Shown one piece after another: positions 1 to 10,402 of a DNA stretch of 64,000 nucleotides. Made by a program: the position numbers and the translations under genes. Numbering within the stretch: the first letter of the stretch is position 1; each line of letters opens with the position of its first letter. A model generated the notes under the pieces. The model searched no databases, was not told where the DNA came from, and worked only from the letters and a program-made list of their open reading frames with translations. Origin of the DNA: Ctenosaura bakeri. Its lineage: Eukaryota > Chordata > Lepidosauria > Squamata > Iguanidae. The DNA lies in NCBI GenBank assembly GCA_948474755.1, contig CAOLHI010000388.1, positions 310,001-374,000 on the forward strand. The letters run 5' to 3'.

Positions 1-726
1 TGAAGGTACATAAGAACAATCCAAGCCATGCTTCAAAGCAATGCATCTGAAGAGAGACAGATGTTTCACAGACACCTTCCCATTGCTCACCTTCCAGCCC
101 TGAGTTTCAGAATCCCCACAGGGTCATTGTACTTCACACAATGACAATTAGACATGTTCAAAGCCTCACACCAAGACTTCCTGATCAATGCATTGCCTTC
201 GATGCTGTCAGTCAAGAGGCTACTTCCGGACCCTCTGCTTGTCACTGAAAAACAATACGCAGCTGCTTCTGCTGCTGCTGCTGCTGCTGTACCTCCTCCC
301 CCAGGCCTCTGCCATTAAGATCCCCAAGAGGGGCTCCTCTGTGTTCTGATCTGGCATCTCTATTCATCAGCAAAGACAGAAGTCTGATTGAAAAAGCAAT
401 AGCCATATCTATTAATTTGCATCCCCTCTTGAATATTCATCTCTTATAGCTTCCCTGACCCTTTTGAAAAAAATATCCTTTGTTTCCTTTCCAGAATAGC
501 TAATGAATGATATTTTGGAATAATGTTAGAGGCTATGATTTTGTTTTGGAGGCTTTTTAAAAAATGTTTGCTACCATGCAAGAATGCTAGTGTTGTACTG
601 AATTGAAAATGGCCCAGGTAGCCTACCTCTTTAGAAATAAATTCCATTTCTGCAAAGTTGACCAGAGATGTACCTTTTCCCCAGAATGTACAAGATAGGA
701 CCTTCCCATATTTAGAATTCTTTGTT
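1..726. other. Unassigned 5' flank with short CTG run
   Basis: I recognise no gene or repeat family here. The only clear structure is a short CTG trinucleotide run at about 269-289. Open frames are short and unlike known proteins. It is probably old intergenic or intronic sequence. Confidence 0.4.
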
Positions 727-920
727 GTGTTCTGTGCCTTCAAGTTGTTTCCAACGTATGGCAATCCTAAAGCAGTGAACCTATCATGGAGTATTCTGAG
801 GCTGAGAGTATGTGGTATGCCCAGCGTCACCTAATGGGTTTCCATGGCTGAAAGGGGAATTGAACCTTGGTCTCATGGTTGTAGAGCAATGCTCAAACCA
901 CTACATCACGCTGGCTCTCT
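727..920 (-). mobile_element. tRNA-derived SINE (Sauria-type), minus
   Basis: Read on the minus strand it begins with the tRNA-like head (GTGATGTAGTGGTTTGAGC near 888-908). It continues through the body that reads 'gtttccatgg' and 'cctaaag' on the plus strand, and ends in the 'cttgaaggcac' tail near 735. The same module recurs at 14190, 21078, 38390, 45447 and 60890. This layout fits squamate Sauria-type SINEs, whose box A and box B lie in the tRNA-like head. The copy is diverged. The family assignment comes from remembered consensus features rather than a database match. Confidence 0.75.
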
Positions 921-1072
921 TAAGACTGTTTAGCCAGAGCAAAAAAGGGAGCTGTTAAGCCTACTGGTGTAGCACCTCTGCAAACAGTTCCATTGGCTGC
1001 TATGGTTATGACCTACACAGCCCTATATGGTTCAGATCCAGGTCATATATCTACATATACGAGTCTGCCTGT

Positions 1073-1468
1073 GGCCCTTTCCGCAGTGTCCTCCCATCCC
1101 AGCATGGGGATCAGAGAAGAGCAGGACTGCCAAAACACTTCCTCATGACATTGTTGTGGTCCTGCTCCTCTCCCGTCCCCAGGTCACGTGATCGCAGGTT
1201 AAATCATTGACAGGTTTTCGCCATCAGTGACCCATGATTGTGCCACCATTCCACACTTACCTGGTTTGCTGAAGGGCAGGGAGTACAATGGTGGTGCTTC
1301 CTGTCCCAGCGCAGCCTGGGAAAATGCCTAGCTGTGCTGCAGAAGGAATAGGCATGTCCACTGTGTTCCCTTCCACAGGGAGCCAGTCTGGTGCAGAGGG
1401 GAGTGCTCCCATCATGCTTGGAATTGCTACTGGAGGACCACACAAGAAGGTAGAGTGAGGAATGGGCT
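1073..1468. mobile_element. MITE of family D (GGCCCTTTCCGCA end)
   Basis: The left end reads GGCCCTTTCCGCAGTG and the right end GAGTGAGGAATGGGC, a degenerate inverted pair. The interior (ATCATTGACAGG, ACTTACCTGG, GCAGCCTGGGAAAATGCC, CTGTGCTGCAGAAGG) is shared with the elements at 47175 and 59317 and the fragment at 40222. No transposase frame is present, so it is non-autonomous. The minus strand carries a splice-donor-like AGGTAAGT at 1255-1262. Short open frames across it are not credible genes. Confidence 0.65.
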
Positions 1469-1519
1469 TATGTCTTGAGATCTGTGGATACCCTTCTCTC
1501 TGCTCCACCACCCCCAAAT

Positions 1520-1740
1520 TTCAACCTGGTAGGAATACAGGAGAGGGCTTTCTCCATGGCTGCTCCCATGCTCTGGATCTCCTTCCCTAGAATGGTTAAA
1601 CTGGCATCCCCCTTGCTATCCTTTCACCGACAGAAGACGAACATTTTGTTCTGGCAGACCTTTAGGGGCTCACTGCTCAGAGGTAAAGACCTTTTCATGT
1701 GCTCTGTTGTTTTTATTTGTTCTTCTTTTTAATGGTTCTG
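1520..1740 (+). mobile_element. L2-like LINE 3' ORF remnant
   Basis: Translation of 1475-1732 shows RAFSMAAPMLWISFPRM followed by LLSFHRQKTNILF. This is the C-terminal signature of L2-type ORF2 proteins (alanine-proline, Leu-Trp, basic segment, Thr-x-Leu-Phe). The same segment appears at 10125 and, better preserved, at 11680. Only the extreme C-terminus survives and no reverse transcriptase motif is present. Confidence 0.6.
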
Positions 1741-2095
1741 CCTTTAACTGCTTTTAGTTTTACTGATGGTATTCATCAGAAAAAGAAACTCAGGCTGACT
1801 GAATCTTCAGCCTTTGCTGGTCTGAATGTTTCACAGTTTACTTTCCATGATGAAAAGTGCACAGTTTGTGGAAAACAAAGCAATTTTCTGGGCAAGCTGT
1901 GTAGCTTACATGGAAGACCTGTACAATTTCCCATCATTGTGGGGAAAAAAATTCCCAAGTGTCCTGAAGCTACAGGATACAAGCCACAAGGTGAAGAAAT
2001 GTTTCACTGTTCTCAACTTTTGTTGGGAACTGGAAGTTGGAAAAATAGTGAACGTGTGATAAGGTGAAGAAGTACTGGGGTCAGATCCAGAGTTC
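1741..2095. other. Unassigned stretch between LINE remnants
   Basis: There is no recognisable repeat. A plus-strand frame of 122 codons (1699-2067) starts inside the preceding LINE tail. It contains one Cys-x2-Cys pair but no family resemblance that I can name. I treat it as a chance frame. Confidence 0.35.
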
Positions 2096-2480
2096 AACAT
2101 AAGAAATCTTTAGAATGAGGATACAATTGAAACCAGAATTACTTCTGATGGGTATATCTGATGAATATATTGCAAGATTAAATTATAGACTCTTACATTA
2201 TATGAGTATAGCAGCTAGATTGTTGTACGCTCAGAACTGGAAAAAGGCAGACACCAAGAATGGAGGACTGGATATTGAAGATACTGAAGATGGTTAGGTG
2301 GATAAATTGCCAGTAATGACTAAAGAGAAGTCTACAAATTTAAATTTAAGTTAAAAGAAGACTGGGAACAGTTTTTAAATTTTATCAAAAGAAAAAGAAA
2401 AGAAAAAGTAAAAAAGAAGAGTGCTTGTGGGTTTTGAATATTAGATATTCTGTAATGAGAGATAGCTAGGATAATAACTT
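2096..2480 (+). mobile_element. L1 LINE ORF2 C-terminal fragment
   Basis: The frame at 2115-2297 contains LLHYMSIAARLLYAQNWKKA, the helix-rich C-terminal region of L1 ORF2 (…AAR-x-x-YAQ-x-WK…). The following sequence still encodes a W-E-Q-F-L-N-F-I motif near 2364, typical of the last residues of L1 ORF2, and then an A-rich stretch. Known L1 ORF2 is about 1,250 residues; only the final ~90 are here. The reverse transcriptase and endonuclease are absent, so the copy is a dead 5'-truncated insertion. Confidence 0.72.
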
Positions 2481-2966
2481 AGACCAAGTTTAAAATAGGA
2501 AGAGAATGTTATTTGTAGCTGAGTCTTCAGCTTGATGGGTGGGAAATCATAGATTAATCTTTTATTGTGTATGAGAAAGAGGTAAAGAAGGTTATAATTG
2601 AGAGTAGTGTGTGTTAGGTGTGCTATAGAGTATTACAACAACAATAATAATAACAACAATGGAAAATTGAGATTTACCAGCCCTAATACTTAATTAAAAA
2701 CTTAATTAAATATGTAATATTTAATACTTTTTAATAATTAAAAACAAACAATGTGTAAATTCTTTCTACCTTGAACATGAAGGAATAGGCACATTTGGGT
2801 AAATGCTTTTTAGAAGCCTCAAATAAAATGAAATTCTTCTCCCTTACTAGTTAGATTCTTTTTAAAAGGACAGTCCAAAGTTAATTTATCATTCGTGAAT
2901 ATAACACTTGATCCTCCTGTTAGTGTAGAAAGTGGGACTTTATGCATGGAAAGCAATCGGTTCAAT
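2481..2966. other. AT-rich unassigned stretch
   Basis: AT-rich DNA with a short (CAA/TAA) simple run near 2636-2660 and TTAATTAAA-rich sequence at 2690-2745. No coding signal or known repeat is recognised. Confidence 0.35.
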
Positions 2967-2984
2967 CCTGATTTCAGTGATGTA

Positions 2985-3130
2985 GACTTGAGTCGATTGA
3001 CTTGGACTCAGGTCAGACTTTAAGTTGCTTCAGTGACTTGATTTGGACTTGACTCGGCAAAAATTACACACTGACTCGACTCTATTTTAGACTTGCATAT
3101 TTTTAGTGACTGAATTGCTGCACTTGATTC
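2985..3130. repeat. Left GACTTGA-type heptamer array
   Basis: A degenerate short tandem array of (A/G)ACTTGA-like units, interspersed with ACTCGAC variants. It forms the left sub-terminal region of the hAT-like element. A matching array lies at 3657-3770. Sub-terminal repeats of this kind are known as transposase-binding sites in hAT elements; that role here is inference. Confidence 0.6.
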
Positions 3131-3656
3131 AGTGACATAACACATTCATCCAGAAACCTTACAAATTACTGGTCACATGATGATCTGTCTGAAGCTCATA
3201 GACACATTTCTCAGACGAACAACAAATGGATTAGGCAATGGGCTTGAGGTGGGCTTGAGGTCTTCTCAGCAGCCTGTCCCCACTAAATATAGGGAGAGCT
3301 CTCTAAAACTTTTCCTAAGAGCAGAAGCAAGATTCATGCCTAGAGTGCAGGGCACATTTCTCAGCGGGGAACAGAAAATGTGTTTGGCAGTGTGATTGAG
3401 GAGGAAGGATCCTTCCTTCTAAAGTTCTTGAAGTTTCAGTAATGAGGAATAAGAAGGATCCTATTCCCCACTTCTGAAAAGCCTCCAGCTTTGCAAATGG
3501 GAACTAAGAAGGATCCTATTCCCCACTTCCGAAGCTGCAGATGGCAAAATCACAAAAGTAGAGGGTTGACTATACTTAAATTGTTAAAACTGACTTTATT
3601 TGACTTTGTCCAGAAATTCTGGAATACAGGTTGGGGTATAAAGTTGGCTCCCATAC

Positions 3657-3770
3657 TTGAGACTTGACTCGAGACTTGACTTGAAAGTATCTTGCAAGGA
3701 CTTGAGACTCAACTTGAGACTTGAAGGTAGAGACCTGAGACTTGACTTGAGACTTGGAGTAAAAGACTTG
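3657..3770. repeat. Right GACTTGA heptamer array
   Basis: Tandem GAGACTTGA / GACTTGACT units repeated about ten times. They create a spurious open frame rich in R-L-D-L (3657-3845), which is not a gene. Confidence 0.7.
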
Positions 3771-3790
3771 AATACTTCACTGCATGATAT

Positions 3791-4589
3791 GGCTGTTCCC
3801 TTAAGTCACAGGCTTCATATGACATGGGAAGTTGGTATAATGTAAAGCAAGTCTCTTTAGGGTCTGTTCAGGGGGGAAAAAAGAGAGAGGGGGAGAGAGA
3901 GAGAGAGAGAGGTGGGGGAGAGGTTTTCCTCTCCTTTGATTTAAAAGAATGCTTTAGGCTGATGGGCACTTATAACAAATGTAAATTAAAAAGTCTGCCT
4001 CTTCATGCAGAATGTGCCCTGAATGAAAAAAAGAACATTTTCCCAATCCTTTCACCATCGCAATAACCCCTTTCATGATTTAAAAGCCTTGTAAACATGT
4101 CAAAATGGTTGGTTTGTTCTACCATCTTTGTGCCATCCATTGCGCCGGATATGTAAAGGGAAAATGCAATTTATTTTGTGCTTTGGGAGCTCAACATTTC
4201 TCTCACTGATATGTGACAACTATTATCATATTTATGGTCAGTATTACGCGCTAAGCATGTACGCGATGCACTGTGAGTATTTCATACTGATAAAGCCATC
4301 AATAACTTCCTACTGGACTTTATTTTTCTCCCACATGTTCCATCCTAGTTATGAATTGGCAAAGCTGGCTAAGAGGACCCCGGGAGCAAGCAAACGAAAC
4401 ATCTGAGCAAAATAAGTGCTTCTGGATCCAAAGATTTTTCTTGACTATAATTGCCACTGAAACTTAACTGCAACAGAAGTGAAAATCAGAGTGAATGCAG
4501 AACTCTTGTCCTCAAGCAAGTCCTGAGGATAGTTTTGGTATTTTCCAGGAGATTTTCAAAGCTAGGGTTTGTTTATAGGTAACATCAAG
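3791..4589. other. Unassigned stretch with GA microsatellite; possible conserved noncoding segment
   Basis: It contains a (GA)n run at about 3893-3912. The part at 4080-4330 is unlike any repeat elsewhere in the window. It keeps several CpG dinucleotides (TTGCGCCGGA, TTACGCGC, GTACGCGATGC) in otherwise AT-rich DNA. I see no reading frame of note. It could be a conserved noncoding element, but only cross-species alignment would show that. Confidence 0.3.
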
Positions 4590-4695
4590 GCCAGTGTTGT
4601 GTAGTGATTTAAGGATTAGACTACAACTCTGGGATATCAGGGTTCAAATCCCCACTTAATCATGAAACGCCACTGGGTGGCCTTGGACAAGTACA
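4590..4695 (+). mobile_element. tRNA-derived SINE head fragment
   Basis: Starts with CCAGTGTTGTGTAGTGATTT, then has the box-B-like GGGTTCAAATCCCC and CACTGGGTGGCCTTGGACAAG. It breaks off after about 105 bp. The missing 3' half of a similar SINE occurs at 5111-5213, behind a MITE fragment, so the two may be parts of one interrupted copy. Confidence 0.65.
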
Positions 4696-4950
4696 GACAT
4701 TCTTTTTTTGACACTTTGCTTTTCAGTGACCTGCTTTTTTGATTATGCTAAATTATAGATATGAATCATTCTTTCAATGCAGGGTCCTCTCTTTCAACCA
4801 ATTGAAAAACTAATTGAAAAAGGTTGAAAGAGTGGGCCCTTCATCAAAAGAATGGCACACATTTGTAATTTAGGGTAGTTGAAAGCAGAGAAGAGGAGGC
4901 TGTGGAGGTGGGATTTAAAAGAAAAACATGCTGTAGAAACAAGAGACTAA

Positions 4951-5110
4951 GGCCATTTCTGCACTACACTGTTATAGTGCTATTATTCCACTTTCAACAT
5001 CCTGTGGAATTCTGGGGTTTGTAGTTTACTGAAGTGAAAGAGCTCTCTGGCTGAGAATTCTAAATGCCCTCCCTGAACTGCAAACTCCAGGATTCCATAG
5101 GATGTTGAAA
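4951..5110. mobile_element. Palindromic MITE family A, right end missing
   Basis: Begins GGCCATTTCTGCACTACAC, then CTGTTATAGTGCTATTATTCC. It continues through the internal palindrome (GGGGTTTGTAGTTTACTGA … CTGCAAACTCCAGGATTCC) and stops after GATGTTGAAA, short of the expected right terminus. Full copies occur at 10403 and 61756. It has no coding capacity. Confidence 0.75.
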
Positions 5111-5213
5111 CGGCAAAACCCCTGAACAAATCCTGCCAAGAAAACTCCATGATTGATTTGCCTTAGGGTCGCCATAATTTGGAAATGATGTGGAGACACA
5201 CAGCAACAAAGCT
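5111..5213 (+). mobile_element. tRNA-derived SINE 3' half
   Basis: Reads GGCAAAACCCCTGAAC, then ATCCTGCCAAGAAAACTCC, then GGTCGCCATAATTTGGAAAT, then a CAGCAACAAAG tail. These are the body and tail modules of the Sauria-type SINE. It joins directly to the truncated MITE on its left. Confidence 0.7.
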
Positions 5214-5371
5214 GATTACTATAATGTCGACTTTGTTTTATGGCCAACATGGTTGCCCCTACAATTCACTTTGGGTTTGTTTGGCATACTGAGTTTTTCC
5301 TCTTTGTAGGCTTTTGCTGTTCTGAGAATGTACGCCTGCCAGGAGCACATGCAGGCTTCCCACATTTATCT
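5214..5371. other. Short unassigned spacer before the LTR
   Basis: No repeat or gene recognised. The last four bases (ATCT) resemble the ATCC following the LTR and may be its target duplication. Confidence 0.35.
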
Positions 5372-5752
5372 TGTAACTTCCGTAGGTGAGGACCCCCAGA
5401 TATCACTTTAATATCATCTAATTTGGCCTTAGCGGGACCTGCTTTCAGCCACCTCACTCCACGTGTTTGTGAGGTTCTCCGGACAAGCATGGACATGAAT
5501 GCGGTTGCTAATTGTTTTCACATTCCAGACTCTTTTGAGGCCAGCAACCCAAGCTTCGCTCCTAGCTTCAGGTAACTTCCACTTGCAAACTTCACAACAG
5601 CTGCGTGGCTCTCAGCAGCGCCAATCCGGTAAACAAGACATTTATGAAGCATTAAGCTCATCATGTTAAATTTGACCTTTCCAAATCCTTTGTCCAGCGC
5701 CAAAACTCCTTTTGTTCTCGCCTGGCTTGCCATAGCTGGTAGGCACAAACTC

Positions 5753-5763
5753 CCCTATAAAAA
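5753..5763 (+). promoter_or_regulatory. LTR TATA box
   Basis: CCTATAAAAAC lies about 240 bp upstream of the AATAAA signal within the solo LTR. The same box is readable on the minus strand in the copies at 34637, 43571 and 63707, which supports its identity as the U3 core promoter. Confidence 0.7.
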
Positions 5764-5997
5764 CCCCTCATTTTCAAACGGTCTTCGGATCACCCTGGAC
5801 TTCCATCCCGCCTTGCTTTTGGTTGTCTAAGGAAACTCCCCTCAGCCAGCCACACTGAGCTTTCTTCTTCGGAACTGCATCTCTCTCTTTTGCCAGGACA
5901 ACGAGACCAGGTGTCGTACTGCCTACCCTTAAGCTCTCCAATTCTGCTTCCCAGTTAGTTAGTACGTGTGTGTGTTATTTATTTTCTGTTGTTTTTC

Positions 5998-6003
5998 AAT
6001 AAA
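5998..6003 (+). promoter_or_regulatory. LTR polyadenylation signal
   Basis: AATAAA within TTCAATAAAGCTG in the R region. It is retained in reverse at 7825-7830, 43342-43347 and 63483-63488. Confidence 0.7.
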
Positions 6004-6201
6004 GCTGTTATTTTTGGTTACTTTAAAACTAGCGTGCCTTTTCCCTGACCTGAAGCTATACACATTGGGTTTCAAGATCCTTGCAAAGTTACCCTGCCTC
6101 TCGCTAGCCAAAATAGTGCTCCAGCTAATTTCCCCCCCAATTTGTATTTTATTTGGCAATCTGGGTGCCCCTCCCGGGACCCCCCAAAACACAGGGTAAC
6201 A

Positions 6202-6555
6202 ATCCGACAGGTTAGGGACTAGAACACTGTCAGAAAGCGGAAATGGTAAAAAAGCAGAACCTGAGTACTGTAGGGACCATGAAGGACTTATGGAAGTTCA
6301 CTTGGGACTTACTACACACTTGCACTGCTTGTAAAGTCTCTTAGTTGGCTTGGTGTCCCCCCGCTCCGAGCTTGATTTGTTAGCAGTATGTGCACAGCCC
6401 CAAGTGAGCCTCTGTAGGCAAGCAGAACAGACAAAACCCCACTATTATGATGCTTGTAATACAGCAAGTTCCATTAATTTGACCAGAAGATCTACTCCTT
6501 CCATAGACCATGAGCATGTGTGAGCGGTCCCAAGCAAGTCTCTGTAGGCAAGAAC
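6202..6555. other. Unassigned stretch with a short local duplication
   Basis: Two related segments at about 6388-6430 and 6510-6565 share 'gcccaagtgagcctctgtaggcaag' and 'tcccaagcaagtctctgtaggcaag' together with 'cagacaaaac/tgacaaaaaa', giving a local repeat of roughly 120 bp. No gene or known family recognised. Confidence 0.4.
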
Positions 6556-7030
6556 TGACAAAAAAGCTGACACCATGTTAAATTAATGAAACTTGTTCTT
6601 AATTTGGAAGTGTTGAAAGAGCAGAAAAAGGATTCTTTTACCATTGTTGGTGGCAATGTAAGAAAGCTAGAACTTTTTGGAGAAACATTCATATTGAGAT
6701 TACCAAGATCATAAAAGGAAGCTTTCTAATGCAACCAGAATTCTATATTCTTAACATGGTTAATGTTATAGAGGACTATATTGAAAAACCACATGAGAAA
6801 ATCTTATTATGTATGATTACCAAAGAAAAGATATTGTATGCTAGTCAATGGAAGAAAGAAGAGGTACCAGAAGTCCACATGTGGCTCTTAGAATTATATG
6901 ATGCCAGGGAGATAGATAAATTGACAATGTTTCTGAAAGGAAAAACTATAGAGGATTTTAGAGAACAACGGGAAGGTTTAAGCAGTTATTTAGAGGAAAA
7001 ATAGGGATGTGTATTAATAGTAGCTCTGGA
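6556..7030 (+). mobile_element. L1 LINE ORF2 C-terminal fragment
   Basis: The plus strand encodes FYHCWWQCKKARTFW near 6637-6681, the Cys/His-rich knuckle near the C-terminus of L1 ORF2. In frame after it come ILYASQWKKEEVPEVHMW and YDAREIDKLTMF (6832-6930), then a stop after YLEEK at 7002. The order matches L1 ORF2. Upstream domains are missing. A MITE (7037-7454) follows at once, and A-rich sequence after it may be the displaced 3' end of the same L1. Confidence 0.78.
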
Positions 7031-7036
7031 AGACTG

Positions 7037-7454
7037 GGACCCTTTTCACACCTTACCTTTTTGCGGTGCTGGGGTGCCGGGCTCGCGTGAGCAGCCTCTG
7101 GAGAGAGGTTCTCACTTCCCTGCTTCTTCAGCTCTGCATGAGCTTCCTGCTTGTGCGATAGCCCCCCTTCCTTTCGCAGTGCAGCCTTGGACCTCCCAGG
7201 CTGCACTGAGACAGGAAGCATGACCGGCCCGGCTCCCGAGGCTCCGCATGCAAGGTGAGTGCACGCGGGGCCCTGCAGCGATGCACGACCGCGCAGCATT
7301 TTTGGCTTCAAGCCGAAAATGAAAAAATGTGTGCGCGGTCCGCGTCAGGCCCTTGAGCGTCATGCAAATGTGAGTGCATCATGTGGACTGCTCCTCACAT
7401 GTGCACAACACTCAAGGGGACCTTTCACACTGGAAATGCCATGCGAAAAGGGCC
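7037..7454. mobile_element. MITE family E
   Basis: Ends read GGACCCTTTTCACACC and GCCATGCGAAAAGGGCC. The interior has a palindromic core (GTGCAGCCTTGGACC / CCCAGGCTGCACTG), AGGTGAGT at 7253-7260 and GGCTTCAAGCCGAAAATG near 7306. A second full copy with the same order is at 50111-50529. It is GC-rich with no transposase. It appears to have landed in the 3' end of the L1 on its left. Confidence 0.75.
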
Positions 7455-7629
7455 TGAATATGGCACAGACAATAATTCTAGAGTATAGAAAGAGCACTGA
7501 AAGTATGGCAAGTTTAAATGAGATAATCAAGATTATCTGTGTAGGTTGGGAAAATATTATATATGTGAATATATATGTACACACACACACAAAACCACAC
7601 ACATATATATCTATACACAGTCCTCCCTT
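7455..7629 (+). other. Possible displaced L1 tail, plus CA/TA simple repeat
   Basis: AT-rich sequence that could be the 3' remnant of the L1 interrupted by the MITE. It then has a short ACACAC / ATATAT tract at 7561-7612. The last four bases (CCTT, 7626-7629) are the target duplication of the LTR that follows. Confidence 0.4.
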
Positions 7630-8495
7630 TGTTACTCTGTATTCTGGGGGTCCCAGGAGGGGCGCCCAAACAACTAAGCAAAGACACAAGATGGGGAAAT
7701 TAACTCGAGCACTCTCTTAAGCTAACGAGAGGCAGGGTAACTTAGCAGGGATCTTGCAACCCTATGTATACAGCGTCAGGTCAGAAGAGCAGTCAGATAG
7801 TTTTAAAATAGTAAAAATGATAGCTTTATTAAGGGAAAAACAACAGAAAAGACACCACAAGCACACAGCTAACTAAGAAATTAGAAATAAGAGTTTTCAG
7901 GGGGAAATGGGTGATACGACACCTTATCTCATAGTCCTGGAGAGAAGCGGAGGATTGCAGGGGAGAAAGCTCAGGGGATGACTCGCTGGACACAGCGGCA
8001 GCAGGGCTGGATGGAACTCAGGAGCGATCCGAAGTGTGCTCGGAATTGGGGAGTTTTTACAGAGTGGATTGTGCCTACAGGCCATGCCATGCTCGGTGAG
8101 AACAATGGAAACTTGGAGCGGGACAAAAGCGTTGGAAAAGGTCAGGTTTTACATGATTAGCTTAGTGCTGGATAACAATAGTGCAGCCAGTATGCAAATA
8201 GCTCAGCATTGAGAGGGTGCCGGCTCAGGGCTGTGTGTCTTTGTGTAAAGTCGCACTTAAGCAAGGTGTGTCTGCAAGAAATGGTCCCTGAAGCAACGGA
8301 GTGGCATTAATCTGCCTGCCTAAGTGGGGATTGGAATGTCCAACCATTACCGCCGCGCCTGTTTACGTGCTTGTCCAGTGGCCCTTGCAAACACGCGGAG
8401 CAGGGTGGCAGAGAAAGCTCAAGTGAAGGCCAAATAAGTTTGATATCAAGGCGATATCTAGTGCTATCACCGGGCATGTCAGAACCGTGGTAACA
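7630..8495 (-). mobile_element. Solo LTR, family 1, minus, perfect 4-bp TSD
   Basis: It runs from TGTTACTCTG to GGTAACA and is flanked by a perfect CCTT duplication (7626-7629 and 8496-8499). Minus-strand orientation follows from the AATAAA signal at 7825-7830 and the degraded TATA box near 8055. It is about 866 bp and shares a subfamily with the copy at 34065 (same CTAACGAGAGGCAGGGTAAC and ATGTATACAGC segments). No internal retroviral genes are present. Confidence 0.85.
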
Positions 8496-8919
8496 CCTTC
8501 ACATTCACAGGTTGACCTTTGTGAATTTGATTATTTATGAGGCATGTGCTTGCCTCCCTCTGCCCATTTTCCTCATCCCATGCCTTGCATTCCTCACCCC
8601 AGTCTTGAGAGGTTTATGTTCAAAATGGACATTTTTTTCCTTTTGAGTGAGCAAAGCCCCTCTCCCACTGCCGAAGGTCTGACCTATCTGCCACAAGGTT
8701 GCGCATTCTGCTCTGTATTGGCTGCTGATCGATCAAGTGCTCCTTTTTCAAGATGACCACAGGAAGTAATTAAACTCCAGAACTCCCCTCCTCAATGTCT
8801 TATGGGAAAGTACTGGTAGGCCTTTTAGCTTATTTTTTTCTCCCTCTCCTCCCATTCCAGAGGCAAAGGAATGGTAGTGAGGAAGCTCCAGAAGGGAATG
8901 GGAGGAGAATTGCATGGGG
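8496..8919. other. Unassigned stretch
   Basis: No gene or repeat family recognised between the LTR and the Tigger-like end at 8920. A 70-codon plus-strand frame has no family resemblance. Confidence 0.3.
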
Positions 8920-8959
8920 AGCTATTCACGTTTTTTCCACTTTCACAAGGGTTCTACTG
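8920..8959. mobile_element. Tigger-like DNA transposon end fragment
   Basis: CTATTCACGTTTTTTCCAC and TTTCACAAGGGTTCTACTG form a terminus that, reversed, resembles the start of the element at 62411 (CAGTCATTCC … GTGAAAGTGAAAAAGC). Only one end is visible. Assignment to the Tigger/pogo type is from remembered similarity. Confidence 0.4.
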
Positions 8960-10120
8960 TATATGTCAATGTATAAGTTTGTGTATAAATGTAAGCAAAT
9001 TTGTGTAATTAAAAAAAAAGAGCAAGTCATCGGATAACAGGGTGTCAAAAGACAAGGTCTTCTTGTATCAGTCACTGATCATTCGCCCACTATTTAGCAG
9101 AAAATTGTAGCAACAAAAATAAACAAGCAGGAGATGATTTTCAAAACTGAGCAGCATGGCTATGATGCTGTCCTCTAATCTAGATCTGGTGCCTACATGT
9201 GCATGTGTCTAGGGGGACAGAGAGAACCTTTGGGAGGGCAAACTTCAGTAAAAGGTAACAAAAGAAAAGCCACTATTTCTCCCCTCGGCTTTCCAAGTCA
9301 CATCACTATGAAACTCCCAAGGAAGCCTCTTTGCCTTTGCGGGCTGTCAGTTTTATGTTCGATGTTTGCACAGATCTTTGATCTCTTATTTACACATATC
9401 TCTGCAAGACAAGCAAGCTGGCAGAAATAGAAATTCTATTTATATAAATCTTGTTGTGCCCCCAGAGGTCAGGAACCACAACATTTCAAACAAAGCGGAA
9501 GGAATTTATCTATCTATGTTTTCTAGTGTTCCAGAGGATAATGATCTCTATCTCAGATTGCAGCTATGGAGCCCAAATTAATGGCCAGATGCATTCCAGG
9601 TTGTATTTTGATAGTACTGAACGACTGTTTAAATCCCAGGTGGATTTCATTGGCTGTTTAGTTGTATTTACAAATCGCAAATGTGAGATACTTTTACACA
9701 TTCCAATTACCCTTTTCCTAATTACCTAATTACCAATTGCCTGAGCACTTGCCTCCCGGCACAGACATATCTCAGAAGTCGTGTATCAGAATGAACGCAG
9801 CATTTTCCATGCAGTCATAGCCTTTCAGGGTTCAGTGGGAACAGGCTTAGGGTCAAAGGATTATTTAGGAGGACAGGGGAATTCATGCATAGGGTAGCTG
9901 AAAGACCAGGATATACTTAAAAATGATTTTTAAAACATCTGCTCTGTAACTTGGGAGGATCTATTATGAAAATATTTTGTTACCACCTCTGAAAGCAAAG
10001 TGAAGAGGTGAATGGCAACAGAAATGATTTTGCAAAACTGGTTACGATGGCTGTATGAAAGACCGTATCTCCCTATATGAACCTGCCACAGCCCTAAATT
10101 CTGCAGGGGAAGGCTTTCTC
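8960..10120. other. Unassigned stretch, possibly partly conserved noncoding
   Basis: No repeat family or protein signal recognised over about 1.1 kb. The part around 9040-9130 and 9440-9730 is single-copy within the window. No splice-flanked reading frame stands out. Confidence 0.3.
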
Positions 10121-10124
10121 TCAG

Positions 10125-10320
10125 TCATGCTACTATCTCAGACTCACCTGGTAAGGACATGGGAGAGAGCTTTCTCAGCAGCTGCTCCCACCCTGTGGAA
10201 TTCTCTTCCATGGGAAGCTAGACTGGCTCCCTCCCTGCTTTCCTTGCGCTGGCAGAAAAAACATTTATTTTCAAGCAGGCTTTTAATGAATTACCAGGGG
10301 AGCTAGCTATTTATTTACAG
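10125..10320 (+). mobile_element. L2-like LINE 3' ORF remnant
   Basis: Encodes RAFSAAAPTLWNSLPWEARL and then LLSLRWQKKHLFS, the C-terminal signature of L2-type ORF2 as at 1520. The copy lacks the reverse transcriptase and any tail. Confidence 0.65.
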
Positions 10321-10402
10321 GGTTATCATAGGGTTATGTGATCAGATCATGGGATGAAACAACACAACACAGCTCAGCAGGAAATGAGAGTTAAAGATGG
10401 AA

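Larger units (their letters stand above)
2975..3782. mobile_element. Non-autonomous hAT-like DNA element, CAGTGA ends
   Basis: The left end is CAGTGATGTAGACTTGAGT and the right end, reverse-complemented, is CAGTGAAGTATTCAAGTCT, giving imperfect terminal inverted repeats. The flanking 8-mers CCTGATTT (2967-2974) and CATGATAT (3783-3790) match at 6 of 8 positions, as expected of an aged 8-bp hAT target duplication. Both sub-terminal regions (2985-3130 and 3657-3770) are arrays of a GACTTGA-type heptamer. No transposase frame is present. Confidence 0.65.
5372..6201 (+). mobile_element. Solo LTR, family 1, plus orientation
   Basis: An 830-bp element opening TGTAACTTCCG and closing CAGGGTAACA, with the terminal TG…CA of an LTR. 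A TATA box (CTATAAAAAC) lies at about 5755 and a polyadenylation signal (AATAAAG) at 5998. This gives U3-R-U5 order on the plus strand. The flanking 4-mers are ATCT and ATCC. The other four copies in this window lie on the minus strand. No gag, pol or env sequence flanks it, so it is a solo LTR. A 4-bp duplication suits class I endogenous retroviruses and some Ty3/gypsy elements; the source family is not resolved. Confidence 0.82.

Noticed and set aside
1699..2067. 122-codon frame with a Cys-x2-Cys pair
   Set aside because: It starts inside an L2-like tail and ends near an L1 fragment. No zinc-finger spacing or homologous repeat is seen.
7259..7720. 153-codon plus-strand frame
   Set aside because: It crosses from MITE E through simple repeats into the LTR, so it cannot be one gene.
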